From Streptosporangiaceae bacterium (GTDB taxonomy: Bacteria; Actinomycetota; Actinomycetes; Streptosporangiales; Streptosporangiaceae), in contig JASIGS010000619.1 in the NCBI GenBank assembly GCA_030052355.1, forward strand, positions 1 to 9,981: 9,981 nt of DNA, in the 5' to 3' direction. Made by a program: the position numbers and the translations under genes. Under the pieces are notes generated by a model that worked only from the letters and a program-made list of their open reading frames with translations, was not told where the DNA came from and did no database searches. Shown here in pieces: positions 1 to 6,512 of the stretch (positions are counted from its first letter, which is position 1; each line of letters begins with the position of its first letter).

Positions 1-120
1 CAAGATCGAACGCCACGGCTTGGCCTTAGACCGCACCACGTGCATTCGCTGGGCCATGTCGAGCTGGCGGCGTTCCTGCAGATCCACGCGACAACGGTAC
101 CGGGACTGTGGCATGCGTGA
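1..120 (+). CDS. possible 3' end of a convergent gene (unrecognised, partial)
   Basis: Frame 1 is open from the left edge to a TGA at 118-120, giving 39 residues that end in VELAAFLQIHATTVPGLWHA. The last 20 or so codons have the high G/C third positions typical of coding DNA here, and the tail has an ordinary amino-acid mix rather than the Arg-rich mix of shadow frames. However, the first 50 bases have better third-position bias in frame 2, so this could be a decayed gene, a frameshift or no gene at all. The stop codon sits inside the stem of the hairpin at 115-150, which would serve as a shared terminator between this and the transporter gene pointing the other way. I do not recognise the family; calling it coding is an inference. 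Confidence 0.25.
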   Translation, partial: QDRTPRLGLRPHHVHSLGHVELAAFLQIHATTVPGLWHA

Positions 121-150
121 GCCCGGGGACGGAGGTCCCCGGGCTCACGC
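115..150. terminator. perfect 16-bp hairpin terminator, probably bidirectional
   Basis: Positions 115-130 (GCGTGAGCCCGGGGAC) and 135-150 are exact reverse complements separated by the four-base loop GGAG. The hairpin lies 16 bp beyond the stop codon of the acetate-transporter-family gene. There is no T tract on either side, so it is not a classic E. coli-type terminator, but strong tailless hairpins are commonly proposed as terminators in actinobacteria. Being symmetrical, it could also end transcripts arriving from the left. Confidence 0.75.
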
Positions 151-166
151 TCAGAACTGCTGGCTG

Positions 167-832
167 CTATTTGGCCAGGTCGAACAGCGGCTTGCCAACC
201 GGGAAGACCTGCTTGCCCTTCAGGCCGTTGATGACGCCAGCGGCCGAGGTGTACCAGGCGACTAGCGCTGTTATGACGCCGATGATGCCCCCGATCTGGA
301 TGAGCGTGGTGGTCGGGAAGGCGACGAACGGCGGTAGCGATGGCTTCTTGGTGGCGAAGTTCCCGATGAACAGGAAGATCTCGGTCAGTTCCAGGGTCAG
401 GAAGACCAGGAACACGGCCGTGTTCACCTGGGTCGCGATGATCAGCATGTAGGTGTTGAAGATCGCGAACGCCAGCAGGATCCAGCCGAGGTCCCGGTTC
501 AGCGCGACCAGGTCGGTAGCAGCTACGGTCGCCGGCACGAAGTGGAACCACAGACCGACGCCGATCCAGAAACAGCCGTAGGTGCTGAACGCCGTCGAAC
601 CGAAGACGTTCCTATTGCGGAACTCCCACATGCCGGCCAGCAACTGGCCAAGGCCGCCGAAGGCGATCGCGTAACCCCACCAGTCCGCGCCGGTAGAGGA
701 CTTGGCCCATCCTGCGTTCAGCGCGGACAGCAAGAACGTGGTCAACGCGAAGGCTGCAAGCCCGAGTGGTGCCGGGTCGGCTATGCCGCTGCCGGTGGCA
801 ACGGCTGCGGGAGCCTCTTCTGTGGTGCTCAA
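167..832 (-). CDS. satP: acetate uptake transporter family protein (GPR1/FUN34/YaaH, SatP-like)
   Basis: A 221-residue integral membrane protein of the GPR1/FUN34/YaaH family, whose characterised members (E. coli SatP, yeast Ady2) move acetate or succinate across the cytoplasmic membrane. The family signature near the N-terminus appears as DPAPLGL at residues 19-25 (usually NPAPLGL, so Asn is replaced by Asp), and the second conserved motif FGSTAFSTYGCFW lies at 78-90. About six membrane segments are visible: near 24-40, 52-70, 80-98, 115-133, 136-158 and 174-197. The length is normal for the family. The start is TTG at 832, chosen because AGGAGG lies six bases upstream and no better start follows before the signature. 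The gene stands apart from the pentose phosphate cluster, 287 bp downstream of it, so it probably has its own promoter. The family is secure; the substrate is inferred. Confidence 0.9.
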   Translation of the reverse strand: MSTTEEAPAAVATGSGIADPAPLGLAAFALTTFLLSALNAGWAKSSTGADWWGYAIAFGGLGQLLAGMWEFRNRNVFGSTAFSTYGCFWIGVGLWFHFVPATVAATDLVALNRDLGWILLAFAIFNTYMLIIATQVNTAVFLVFLTLELTEIFLFIGNFATKKPSLPPFVAFPTTTLIQIGGIIGVITALVAWYTSAAGVINGLKGKQVFPVGKPLFDLAK

Positions 833-838
833 CTGATT

Positions 839-844
839 CCTCCT
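839..844 (-). promoter_or_regulatory. Shine-Dalgarno AGGAGG fixing a TTG start
   Basis: On the minus strand AGGAGG is followed by AATCAG and then TTG. The perfect core at a 6-base spacing is what supports TTG at 832 as the true start of the transporter gene. Confidence 0.75.
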
Positions 845-1072
845 GAGGGGCTAGCCTGTCTGGCCGCGAGCACGCTGCTGGGGCACGGCAGGCGTGGTGG
901 ATGTTAGGACGCTGATACAACCAGGCCATGCATGATCGTCTGCGGGGTGAGCAAACCCGGCAGCGCGAGCGCCATAATCCGTATTTACCGGTACGAACAT
1001 GGCCTATCAGCGACCTCCCTGTGCCTTCACACTTGGCTCACCAGAACCACGTGGAAGATCTGCCCTGAGCGT

Positions 1073-1089
1073 AACGCTGGGCAAGCGTT
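1073..1089. terminator. weak hairpin downstream of the RCK gene
   Basis: AACGCT at 1073-1078 and AGCGTT at 1084-1089 form a 6-bp stem with a 5-base loop, 31 bp past the RCK gene's stop codon. An overlapping alternative stem AGCG-TAA-CGCT exists at 1068-1078. The minus-strand copy has no T tract, so a terminator for the long operon is only suggested by position. Confidence 0.25.
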
Positions 1090-1119
1090 TTCGGGAGACC
1101 CATTTTCTGGCGTGGCGAG

Positions 1120-2853
1120 CTATTTGCCGGGACTGGTCTGGGATGCCGCCCCGGTATCAGCACTAGATTCCGGCGCTTCCGCCGGGGTCGCGTTAGTGTC
1201 CCTGGGGCCGCTCAGCAGGCCGGACAGCCCGGCCCGGGTGGCGATCACCACGACCTTGTCTGTGGCGCTGATGAGCCGGTCGGGTGCTGGTGACCAGTCG
1301 GCTTCGTCACTGCCCGTGCTGATCAGCCCGATGACGCGGAGCAAGCCAGGCCGGTGCACTGCTGACACCGGCTGCCCGGCCAGCGCCGCACCGCCGTCAG
1401 CCGCTACCTCGGCGAGCAGCAGCACGTGCCGGCCGATGGCGATCGTGTTGCGCACCTCGTGGTCGAGCACCGCGGCGGCGAAGGTGGGCGCGGCCAGGTA
1501 GGACGTGGAACGCGAGATCACCTTGTCCGCGGCCGTAACGGTCCGTTGCAGCCGCACCGCGAGGTCGTCGTCGTAGAGCCTGATCACGACGCGCGGGTCA
1601 GGTGCCAGGGCCTGCGCCGTGAGCGCGGCCTCCAGGTTCACGATGTCGTCGTTGATCACCGAGACAAATGCCTGGCAGCTAGCTATCCCAGCGGACCTGA
1701 GCGTCTCCTCCCGGTGTGCCTCACCGATGACCGTGCGGATTCCCAGCCGGTGAGCGAGCGGCAGGCCGGCCGCGTCCGGATTCTTGTCGATGCCCACGAC
1801 GTCAATACCCAGGTCATGCAGCTCCTGGATGATCGCGGTGCCGATGTTGCCGAGCCCGGCGACGATCACATGGCCGATGGGGGGCGGGCCCGCCGAATCG
1901 TGAGCGCCAGGAAGGCGCGCGGTGACGACCGCGGCCGTCACGAGGGGCAGGAAGGCCATGCCATCGAAGGTCAGCACGAACTGGGCTAGCTTCTCCACCC
2001 CGGGCAGGGTCGGATCGGTGACCGCGGCACCTGCTGCGTCGAGGAAGGTGAGGTACAGCGCGTTCACCGGGGAAATGAGCGGCGTGCTGGCCAGCAACAC
2101 GAAACCGACCGCAAGCACGGCGACCAGGGCGGCAAAGGCGACGCCCATCTTGCTCCACAGCAGCCGGCGCATCAATCGAAGCGGAGCCCGCAGCCGGCGT
2201 CGCCGACGGCGGGACAGCGGGTTACGCGGCGTGCCGTCGGCGACCGCCAGCACGAGCCCGGCTTCGGCGTCGGTCGGCGGTACCAGCAGCGGGGTGTCGG
2301 CGTCGGTGCTGGCAGCCAGCCCGCACACGATATGACCCGCCGCCACGTCGCCGCGGCCGGCGACGTAGAGCGTCTGGTCAGCCATCGGCACCGGGCTCGG
2401 CGCCGGCTGGCCGAGCGCCGCGGCGACCAGCGACGGCGCTGCCAGCTGCGACTTCGAGAGCACGGCGCAGTTCGTGAAGAGAGCGCCGATCCGGGCGCCC
2501 AGTTCTTCGTTGTAGAACGCGATGACCAGCCGGATGTCTGGATTGAGCTCCCTGACCTGCAGCGCGGCGTGAAAGTTACCGAGGTCGTCCTGGTCCACGA
2601 TCGCAAGGCCGCGGGCATTGCCCAGGTCGGCGGCCAGAAATTCAGCCGCGCTCAGCTGCGCGCACTCGATGATGCGCACGCGCGGCATCGCGGCGAGCTT
2701 TTCGCGGGTCCTGGAAGCGTAAGACGGCACGATGGCCGTCACCGCTAACCCGTACCTGGCGGTGAGCTCCTCGGCCATGCGGGAGGCCAGGGCGTTGGCA
2801 CCGCAAATGATGGCGTGACCGTCCGAGGCGGCCTCGGTGGCCGGCGCGGTCAT
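1120..2853 (-). CDS. RCK/TrkA-N domain membrane protein, two RCK modules flanking two TM segments
   Basis: A 577-residue protein that resembles a ligand-gated ion channel or transporter subunit. Residues 12-140 form a first Rossmann-like RCK (TrkA-N) domain whose glycine motif is degenerate (CGANALAS), with an RCK-C-like stretch at about 160-208. Six arginines in a row (215-220), within a basic segment to 230, precede a membrane helix at 236-256. A pore-loop-like segment spans 261-285 (NALYLTFLDAAGAAVTD), and a second helix lies at about 288-312. A second Rossmann domain starts at 328 with an intact GLGNIG (333-338) and acidic Asp356 at the end of strand 2, as expected for NAD(H). An RCK-C-like domain lies at 490-545, and the tail is low in complexity. 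The TVGYG-type K+ filter is absent, so potassium selectivity should not be assumed. The ATG overlaps the opcA stop as ATGA, so the gene is translationally coupled to the pentose phosphate operon. The domain call is firm; function is unknown. Confidence 0.85.
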   Translation of the reverse strand: MTAPATEAASDGHAIICGANALASRMAEELTARYGLAVTAIVPSYASRTREKLAAMPRVRIIECAQLSAAEFLAADLGNARGLAIVDQDDLGNFHAALQVRELNPDIRLVIAFYNEELGARIGALFTNCAVLSKSQLAAPSLVAAALGQPAPSPVPMADQTLYVAGRGDVAAGHIVCGLAASTDADTPLLVPPTDAEAGLVLAVADGTPRNPLSRRRRRRLRAPLRLMRRLLWSKMGVAFAALVAVLAVGFVLLASTPLISPVNALYLTFLDAAGAAVTDPTLPGVEKLAQFVLTFDGMAFLPLVTAAVVTARLPGAHDSAGPPPIGHVIVAGLGNIGTAIIQELHDLGIDVVGIDKNPDAAGLPLAHRLGIRTVIGEAHREETLRSAGIASCQAFVSVINDDIVNLEAALTAQALAPDPRVVIRLYDDDLAVRLQRTVTAADKVISRSTSYLAAPTFAAAVLDHEVRNTIAIGRHVLLLAEVAADGGAALAGQPVSAVHRPGLLRVIGLISTGSDEADWSPAPDRLISATDKVVVIATRAGLSGLLSGPRDTNATPAEAPESSADTGAASQTSPGK

Positions 2854-3794
2854 AGCCAGCCGGTGGCTGGCTCCGAGCCCAGCGGCGCCGGCGTCGGGAC
2901 GTGCGCCACCGCGGCCAGGGTGTCGCCGTATACCTCGTCCGGGTCCAGCCTCCGCAGTTCTTCCGCCAGCAGGTCGGCGACCTCACGCCGGTGCAGCGCG
3001 ACGTGCCGGTCAGGCTGGCCCGGTCTGCTCAGCGTGGCCACCCGGCCGTCGGGCCTGTTGATGGTGACCGGCCCGGTCGTGGTGTCGAGCCTGACGTCGG
3101 TGATGCCCGGGCCGCCGGAGTTCTCGCGGCCGAACGGAACACGCAGCTTCGTGCTGAGCCACGCAGCCAGCAGGTCGGCTGTCGGGTTGTGCTCCTCGGC
3201 GATCACGACGCCGCCGACGATGGGGTCATCGATCTGGTCCACGGTCGCGGCGAGCAGCGAACGCCACGGGGTGGACCGGGTCCAGCTCAGGTCCGTGTCG
3301 CCTGGCTTGTAGCCGGCACTGAGCCTGGCCAGCATGCGGGCGGGCTCGGCGGCCCTGGCGGCATCGGTCACCCTGCGCTGCGCGAGCACGCCGAGTGGCT
3401 GCTCCGAGGGCACCGGCGGGATCGTGCCGTGCCACCAGGTCACGACGGGCGTATCGGGCACGAGCAGCGGCATGATCACCGAGTCGGCGTGCTCGCTCAT
3501 CGGCCCGTACAGCCGGAGCAGGACCGTCTGCCCGGGCGTTCCCTCGCCGGAGCGGATCTCGGCGTCCAGCTTCGACGCGGTCCGCACCTCCCGCGCGATC
3601 ACGCCGAGCACCCGGCAGGGGTGCTCGCGGCCCGCCTGGCTGGCGGCGCGGACCGCGTCGTGCTGGCCCGCCTCGTCGGTCACGATGATCAGGTTGAGCA
3701 CGACGCCGGTCGCCGGGCCGCCCATCTGGTCTCTCGTCCTGGCCAGCGCCGCGCGGATGTCAGACGTGGTGGTATCCGTCAGGTCGGTAAGCAC
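2850..3794 (-). CDS. opcA: glucose-6-phosphate dehydrogenase assembly protein OpcA
   Basis: A 314-residue cytoplasmic protein of the OpcA family, which in cyanobacteria and actinobacteria binds G6PDH and promotes its assembly or activity; it is not itself a known enzyme. Recognisable features are the N-terminal block around residues 25-40 (GPATGVVLNLIIVTDE), the basic/acidic stretch CRVLGVIARE at 60-69, and the hallmark core DTPVVTWWHGTIP at 114-126. A C-terminal Glu/Asp-rich helix lies near 271-288 (EVADLLAEELRRLDPDE). The start is GTG at 3794, eight bases after AGGAGG. The gene begins 12 bp after the zwf stop codon, as expected for partners, and its own stop overlaps the start of the RCK gene. 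Length is usual for the family. Confidence 0.95.
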   Translation of the reverse strand: MLTDLTDTTTSDIRAALARTRDQMGGPATGVVLNLIIVTDEAGQHDAVRAASQAGREHPCRVLGVIAREVRTASKLDAEIRSGEGTPGQTVLLRLYGPMSEHADSVIMPLLVPDTPVVTWWHGTIPPVPSEQPLGVLAQRRVTDAARAAEPARMLARLSAGYKPGDTDLSWTRSTPWRSLLAATVDQIDDPIVGGVVIAEEHNPTADLLAAWLSTKLRVPFGRENSGGPGITDVRLDTTTGPVTINRPDGRVATLSRPGQPDRHVALHRREVADLLAEELRRLDPDEVYGDTLAAVAHVPTPAPLGSEPATGWL

Positions 3795-3802
3795 GTCGTC
3801 CG

Positions 3803-3808
3803 CCTCCT
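3803..3808 (-). promoter_or_regulatory. opcA Shine-Dalgarno AGGAGG merged with the zwf stop codon
   Basis: The minus strand reads TAGGAGGCGGACGAC followed by GTG. The zwf stop TAG (3807-3809) shares its last two bases with the AGGAGG core, so ribosomes finishing zwf end directly on the opcA binding site. This explains the GTG start and suggests coupled synthesis of enzyme and assembly factor. Confidence 0.8.
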
Positions 3809-5339
3809 ACAGCCGTCGCCAGGCCCGGCCGTCCCTGGCCAGCAACTCGTGAGCGCTGGCCGGGCCGCTGGTACCCGCCGGGTACTGCTCGGGCTTGTCG
3901 TGGCTGGCCCAGAACTCCTCGATCGGGTCGAGGATCTTCCAGGACAGCTCGACTTCCTCCTGCCGCGGGAACAGCGGCGGGTCACCGATCAGGACGTCGA
4001 GCAGCAGCCGCTCGTATGCCTCCGGGCTGGACTCGGTGAACGACTCGCCGTAGGCGAAGTCCATGTTCACGTCCCTGACCTCCATCGCCGATCCGGGCAC
4101 CTTCGAGCCGAACCGCAGCGTCACGCCCTCGTCCGGCTGCACGCGGATGACCAGCGCGTTCTGGCCGAGTTCCAGCGTGTCGGTGGCGTCGAACGGCAGG
4201 TGCGGCGCGCGCTGGAACATGACGGCGATCTCGGTCATCCTGGTCGGCAGCCGCTTTCCGGTCCGCAGGTAGAAGGGCACGCCCGCCCATCGCCGGTTCT
4301 CGACGGTCAGCCGGAGCGCGGCATAGGTCTCGGTCGTCGAGCCAGGCGGAATGCCCTGCTCCTCGAGGTACCCGGGGACAGGGATCCCGCCCTGCCAGCC
4401 CGCCGCGTACTGGCCGCGGGCCGTGCAGGTCGCCAGGTCGGACGGTATCTGAACGGCGGCGAGCACCTTTTCCTTCTCCGCCCGCAGCGCCTGGGCGGAG
4501 AACGACAACGGCTCCTCCATGGCGGTGAGGGCGAGCAGCTGGAGCAGGTGATTCTGGATAACGTCACGCGCCGCGCCGATGCCGTCGTAGTAGCCCGCCC
4601 GGCCGCCGATGCCGATGTCCTCGGCCATGGTGATCTGCACGTGGTCGACGAAGCTGCGGTTCCAGATCGGCTCGAACAGCTCGTTGGCGAAGCGGAGCGC
4701 CAGCAGGTTCTGCACCGTCTCCTTGCCGAGATAGTGGTCGATGCGGAAGACGGACTCGGCCGGGAACACGGCGTCGAGCATCGCGTTCAGCTCCCGGGCG
4801 CTGGCCAGGTCGTGACCGAACGGCTTCTCGATCACCACCCGCCGCCACGGCACCCGGCCGCCCTCGATGGAGGGTGTGGACAGCCCGGAACGCTTGAGCT
4901 GCTGCACCACCACCGGGAACGCCCACGGCGGCACGGAGAGGTAGAAGCAGTAGTTGCCGCCGGTGCCGCGGTCGGCGTCAAGCTGCGCGACGGTCTGCGC
5001 GAGACGGTCGAAGGCGCCGTCGTCGGAGAACTCGCCAGGCACGAACCGGATGCCTTCGCTCAGCTGGTTCCACACGTCCTCGCGGAACGGCGTGCGCGCA
5101 TGCGCCTTCACCGCGTCGTGAGTGACCTGCGCAAAGTCCTGGTCCGCCCAGTCCCTGCGGGCAAAGCCGACCAGCGAGAAGCCAGGCGGCAGCAGGCCCC
5201 GGTTGGACAGGTCGTAGATGGCCGGCAGCAGCTTCTTGCTGGCCAGGTCGCCGGTCACGCCGAACAGGACCAGCACGCAGGGGCCGGCCAGCCGCGGGAT
5301 GCGCCGGTCCCGCGGATCGCGAAGGGGGTTCGGTCTCAT
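3807..5339 (-). CDS. zwf: glucose-6-phosphate 1-dehydrogenase
   Basis: The 510-residue product oxidises glucose 6-phosphate to 6-phosphoglucono-1,5-lactone with NADP+, the entry step of the oxidative pentose phosphate pathway in the cytoplasm. The nucleotide-binding motif [11 protein letters not shown] lies at 26-36, EKPFGHD at 171-177 and the substrate-binding signature RIDHYLGKE at 199-207. QNHLLQ is at 262-267, with His264 matching the catalytic base of characterised enzymes. The C-terminal domain is complete. I chose ATG at 5339 because it overlaps the tal stop codon as ATGA and gives the usual length; an in-frame GTG at 5393 would add 18 residues inside tal and has no advantage. No strong ribosome binding site precedes the ATG, so it probably relies on translational coupling to tal. 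opcA follows after 12 bp. Confidence 0.97.
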   Translation of the reverse strand: MRPNPLRDPRDRRIPRLAGPCVLVLFGVTGDLASKKLLPAIYDLSNRGLLPPGFSLVGFARRDWADQDFAQVTHDAVKAHARTPFREDVWNQLSEGIRFVPGEFSDDGAFDRLAQTVAQLDADRGTGGNYCFYLSVPPWAFPVVVQQLKRSGLSTPSIEGGRVPWRRVVIEKPFGHDLASARELNAMLDAVFPAESVFRIDHYLGKETVQNLLALRFANELFEPIWNRSFVDHVQITMAEDIGIGGRAGYYDGIGAARDVIQNHLLQLLALTAMEEPLSFSAQALRAEKEKVLAAVQIPSDLATCTARGQYAAGWQGGIPVPGYLEEQGIPPGSTTETYAALRLTVENRRWAGVPFYLRTGKRLPTRMTEIAVMFQRAPHLPFDATDTLELGQNALVIRVQPDEGVTLRFGSKVPGSAMEVRDVNMDFAYGESFTESSPEAYERLLLDVLIGDPPLFPRQEEVELSWKILDPIEEFWASHDKPEQYPAGTSGPASAHELLARDGRAWRRL

Positions 5340-6451
5340 CGTTTTGAGCTTGCCGCCATTTCCTTGCTGATCGAGTCCAGCAGTTCGGCCCACGAGGCGG
5401 CGAACTTCTGCACGCCCTCGTCCTCCAGCACCGCCACCACGTCGTCGTAGTGCACGCCGAGCTCCTCGAGCTGCTCGAACACCCGCCGGGACTCGTCATA
5501 GGTCCCGGTGATCGCGTCGCCGTGCACCTTCCCGTGCTCGGCCGTGGCGTGCAACGTCGCCTCCGGCATGGTGTTCACGGTGCCGGGGGCCGCCAGTTCG
5601 GTGACGTAGAGGGTGTCGGAGAAGGCCGGGTCCTTGGTGCTCGTCGACGCCCACAGGGGCCGCTGCGGCCTGGCGCCGCGCACCTTGAGCGCCTCCCAGC
5701 GAGGTGTCGCGGACTTCTGCTCGAACAACTCGTAGGCGAGCCTGGCGTTGGCCAGCGCGGCCTTGCCGCGGAGCGCGTGCGCCTCGGGCGTGCCGATCTT
5801 GTCCAGCCTGTTGTCCACCTCGGTGTCCACCCGGCTGACGAAGAACGACGCCACCGACTCGATGCTGCTGACGTCGCGCCCGGACGCCGCCTCCAGGCCC
5901 GCCATGTAGGCGTCGATGACCTCTCCGTACCGCTCGAGGGAGAAGATCAGCGTCACGTTCACGCTGATGCCCTCGGACAGGCACTGGGTGATCGCGGGCA
6001 GGCCCTCCTTCGTGGCCGGGATCTTGATGAACAGGTTCGGCCTGTCCACCATCCACCACAGCGAGCGCGCCTCGGCGATGGTCTTGGCCGTGTCCCTGGC
6101 GATCCTGGGGTCGACCTCGATGGAGACCCGGCCGTCGGTGCCGCCCGTCGCCTCGTACACCGGCCGCAGCACGTCGCACGCCCAGCGGATGTCGTAGGTC
6201 GTGATCAGGCGCGCGGCCTCATCCACGGTGACGCCGCGGACTGCCAGGTCGGCGACCTGCTCGTCGTAGGCGGCCCCCGACGACAGCGCGTGCGCGAAGA
6301 TCGTCGGGTTGGAGGTGACGCCGCGCACGTACATGTCTCGTACCAGTGACGCCAGGTTGCCGGTGGCGAGCCGCTCCCTGCTGATGTCGTCGAGCCAGAT
6401 GGCTACGCCAAGGTCGGTCAGCTGTGCTAGCGGGTCGGGCTGTTGCGTCAT
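5336..6451 (-). CDS. tal: transaldolase
   Basis: A 371-residue transaldolase of the longer actinobacterial/cyanobacterial type, transferring a dihydroxyacetone unit between sedoheptulose 7-phosphate and glyceraldehyde 3-phosphate in the non-oxidative pentose phosphate pathway. Visible landmarks are IWLDDISR at 18-25 with the conserved aspartates, GVTSNPTIF at 44-52, SIEVDP at 110-115, the Schiff-base lysine Lys143 in [22 protein letters not shown] at 165-175 and the C-terminal block WASTSTKDP at 267-275. It is a stand-alone transaldolase, not the fusion with glucose-6-phosphate isomerase seen in some bacteria. The start is ATG at 6451, nine bases after GAGGGAGA. It follows tkt by 61 bp and its stop codon overlaps the zwf start. 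Confidence 0.97.
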   Translation of the reverse strand: MTQQPDPLAQLTDLGVAIWLDDISRERLATGNLASLVRDMYVRGVTSNPTIFAHALSSGAAYDEQVADLAVRGVTVDEAARLITTYDIRWACDVLRPVYEATGGTDGRVSIEVDPRIARDTAKTIAEARSLWWMVDRPNLFIKIPATKEGLPAITQCLSEGISVNVTLIFSLERYGEVIDAYMAGLEAASGRDVSSIESVASFFVSRVDTEVDNRLDKIGTPEAHALRGKAALANARLAYELFEQKSATPRWEALKVRGARPQRPLWASTSTKDPAFSDTLYVTELAAPGTVNTMPEATLHATAEHGKVHGDAITGTYDESRRVFEQLEELGVHYDDVVAVLEDEGVQKFAASWAELLDSISKEMAASSKR

Positions 6452-6460
6452 TTCAATCGC

Positions 6461-6468
6461 TCTCCCTC
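6461..6468 (-). promoter_or_regulatory. tal ribosome binding site
   Basis: GAGGGAGA on the minus strand lies nine bases before the ATG at 6451. It supports that start and shows that tal has its own initiation signal, unlike zwf. Confidence 0.55.
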
Positions 6469-6470
6469 GA

Positions 6471-6489
6471 GGTAGTGGCGACCGCTACC
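6471..6489 (-). other. hairpin in the tkt-tal gap
   Basis: GGTAGTGG (6471-6478) and CCGCTACC (6482-6489) form an 8-bp stem with one imperfect pair around a 3-base loop. In the transcribed minus-strand RNA the imperfect pair is a C/A mismatch. It sits just upstream of the tal ribosome binding site. It could be an RNA processing or stability element or a weak attenuator, or chance in GC-rich DNA. Confidence 0.3.
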
Positions 6490-6512
6490 CACTCTCCCTG
6501 CCTCTTGTTACG

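Larger units (their letters stand above)
833..1119. other. intergenic region with likely transporter promoter
   Basis: This 287-bp stretch separates the RCK gene's stop codon from the transporter's start, and no convincing reading frame crosses it. It must hold the transporter promoter unless transcription reads through. An AT-rich island stands out at about 960-1000 against the GC-rich background. On the minus strand a TANNNT-type -10 hexamer, TAACAT, lies at 901-906 and would give a leader of roughly 60 bases, but I find no convincing -35 at 16-18 bp from it. I see no clear operator or riboswitch. Confidence 0.4.

Noticed and set aside
1006..1045. CRP/GlxR-like operator suggested by TGTGA on the minus strand near the transporter promoter
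   Set aside because: TGTGAAGGCACA lacks the second half-site at the required spacing of TGTGA-N6-TCACA.
5340..5393. Longer zwf start at GTG 5393
   Set aside because: It adds 18 residues lying inside tal and without family similarity; the ATGA overlap at 5336-5339 gives the normal length.
2901..5450. Very long plus-strand open frame (849 codons) antisense to opcA and zwf
   Set aside because: Its Arg/His/Gly/Gln-rich composition is that of a shadow frame opposite GC-rich codons, while the minus strand carries unmistakable G6PDH and OpcA motifs.
5450..6349. Plus-strand 299-codon frame antisense to tal
   Set aside because: Shadow of transaldolase; no motif, low-complexity Arg/Gly/Val-rich product.
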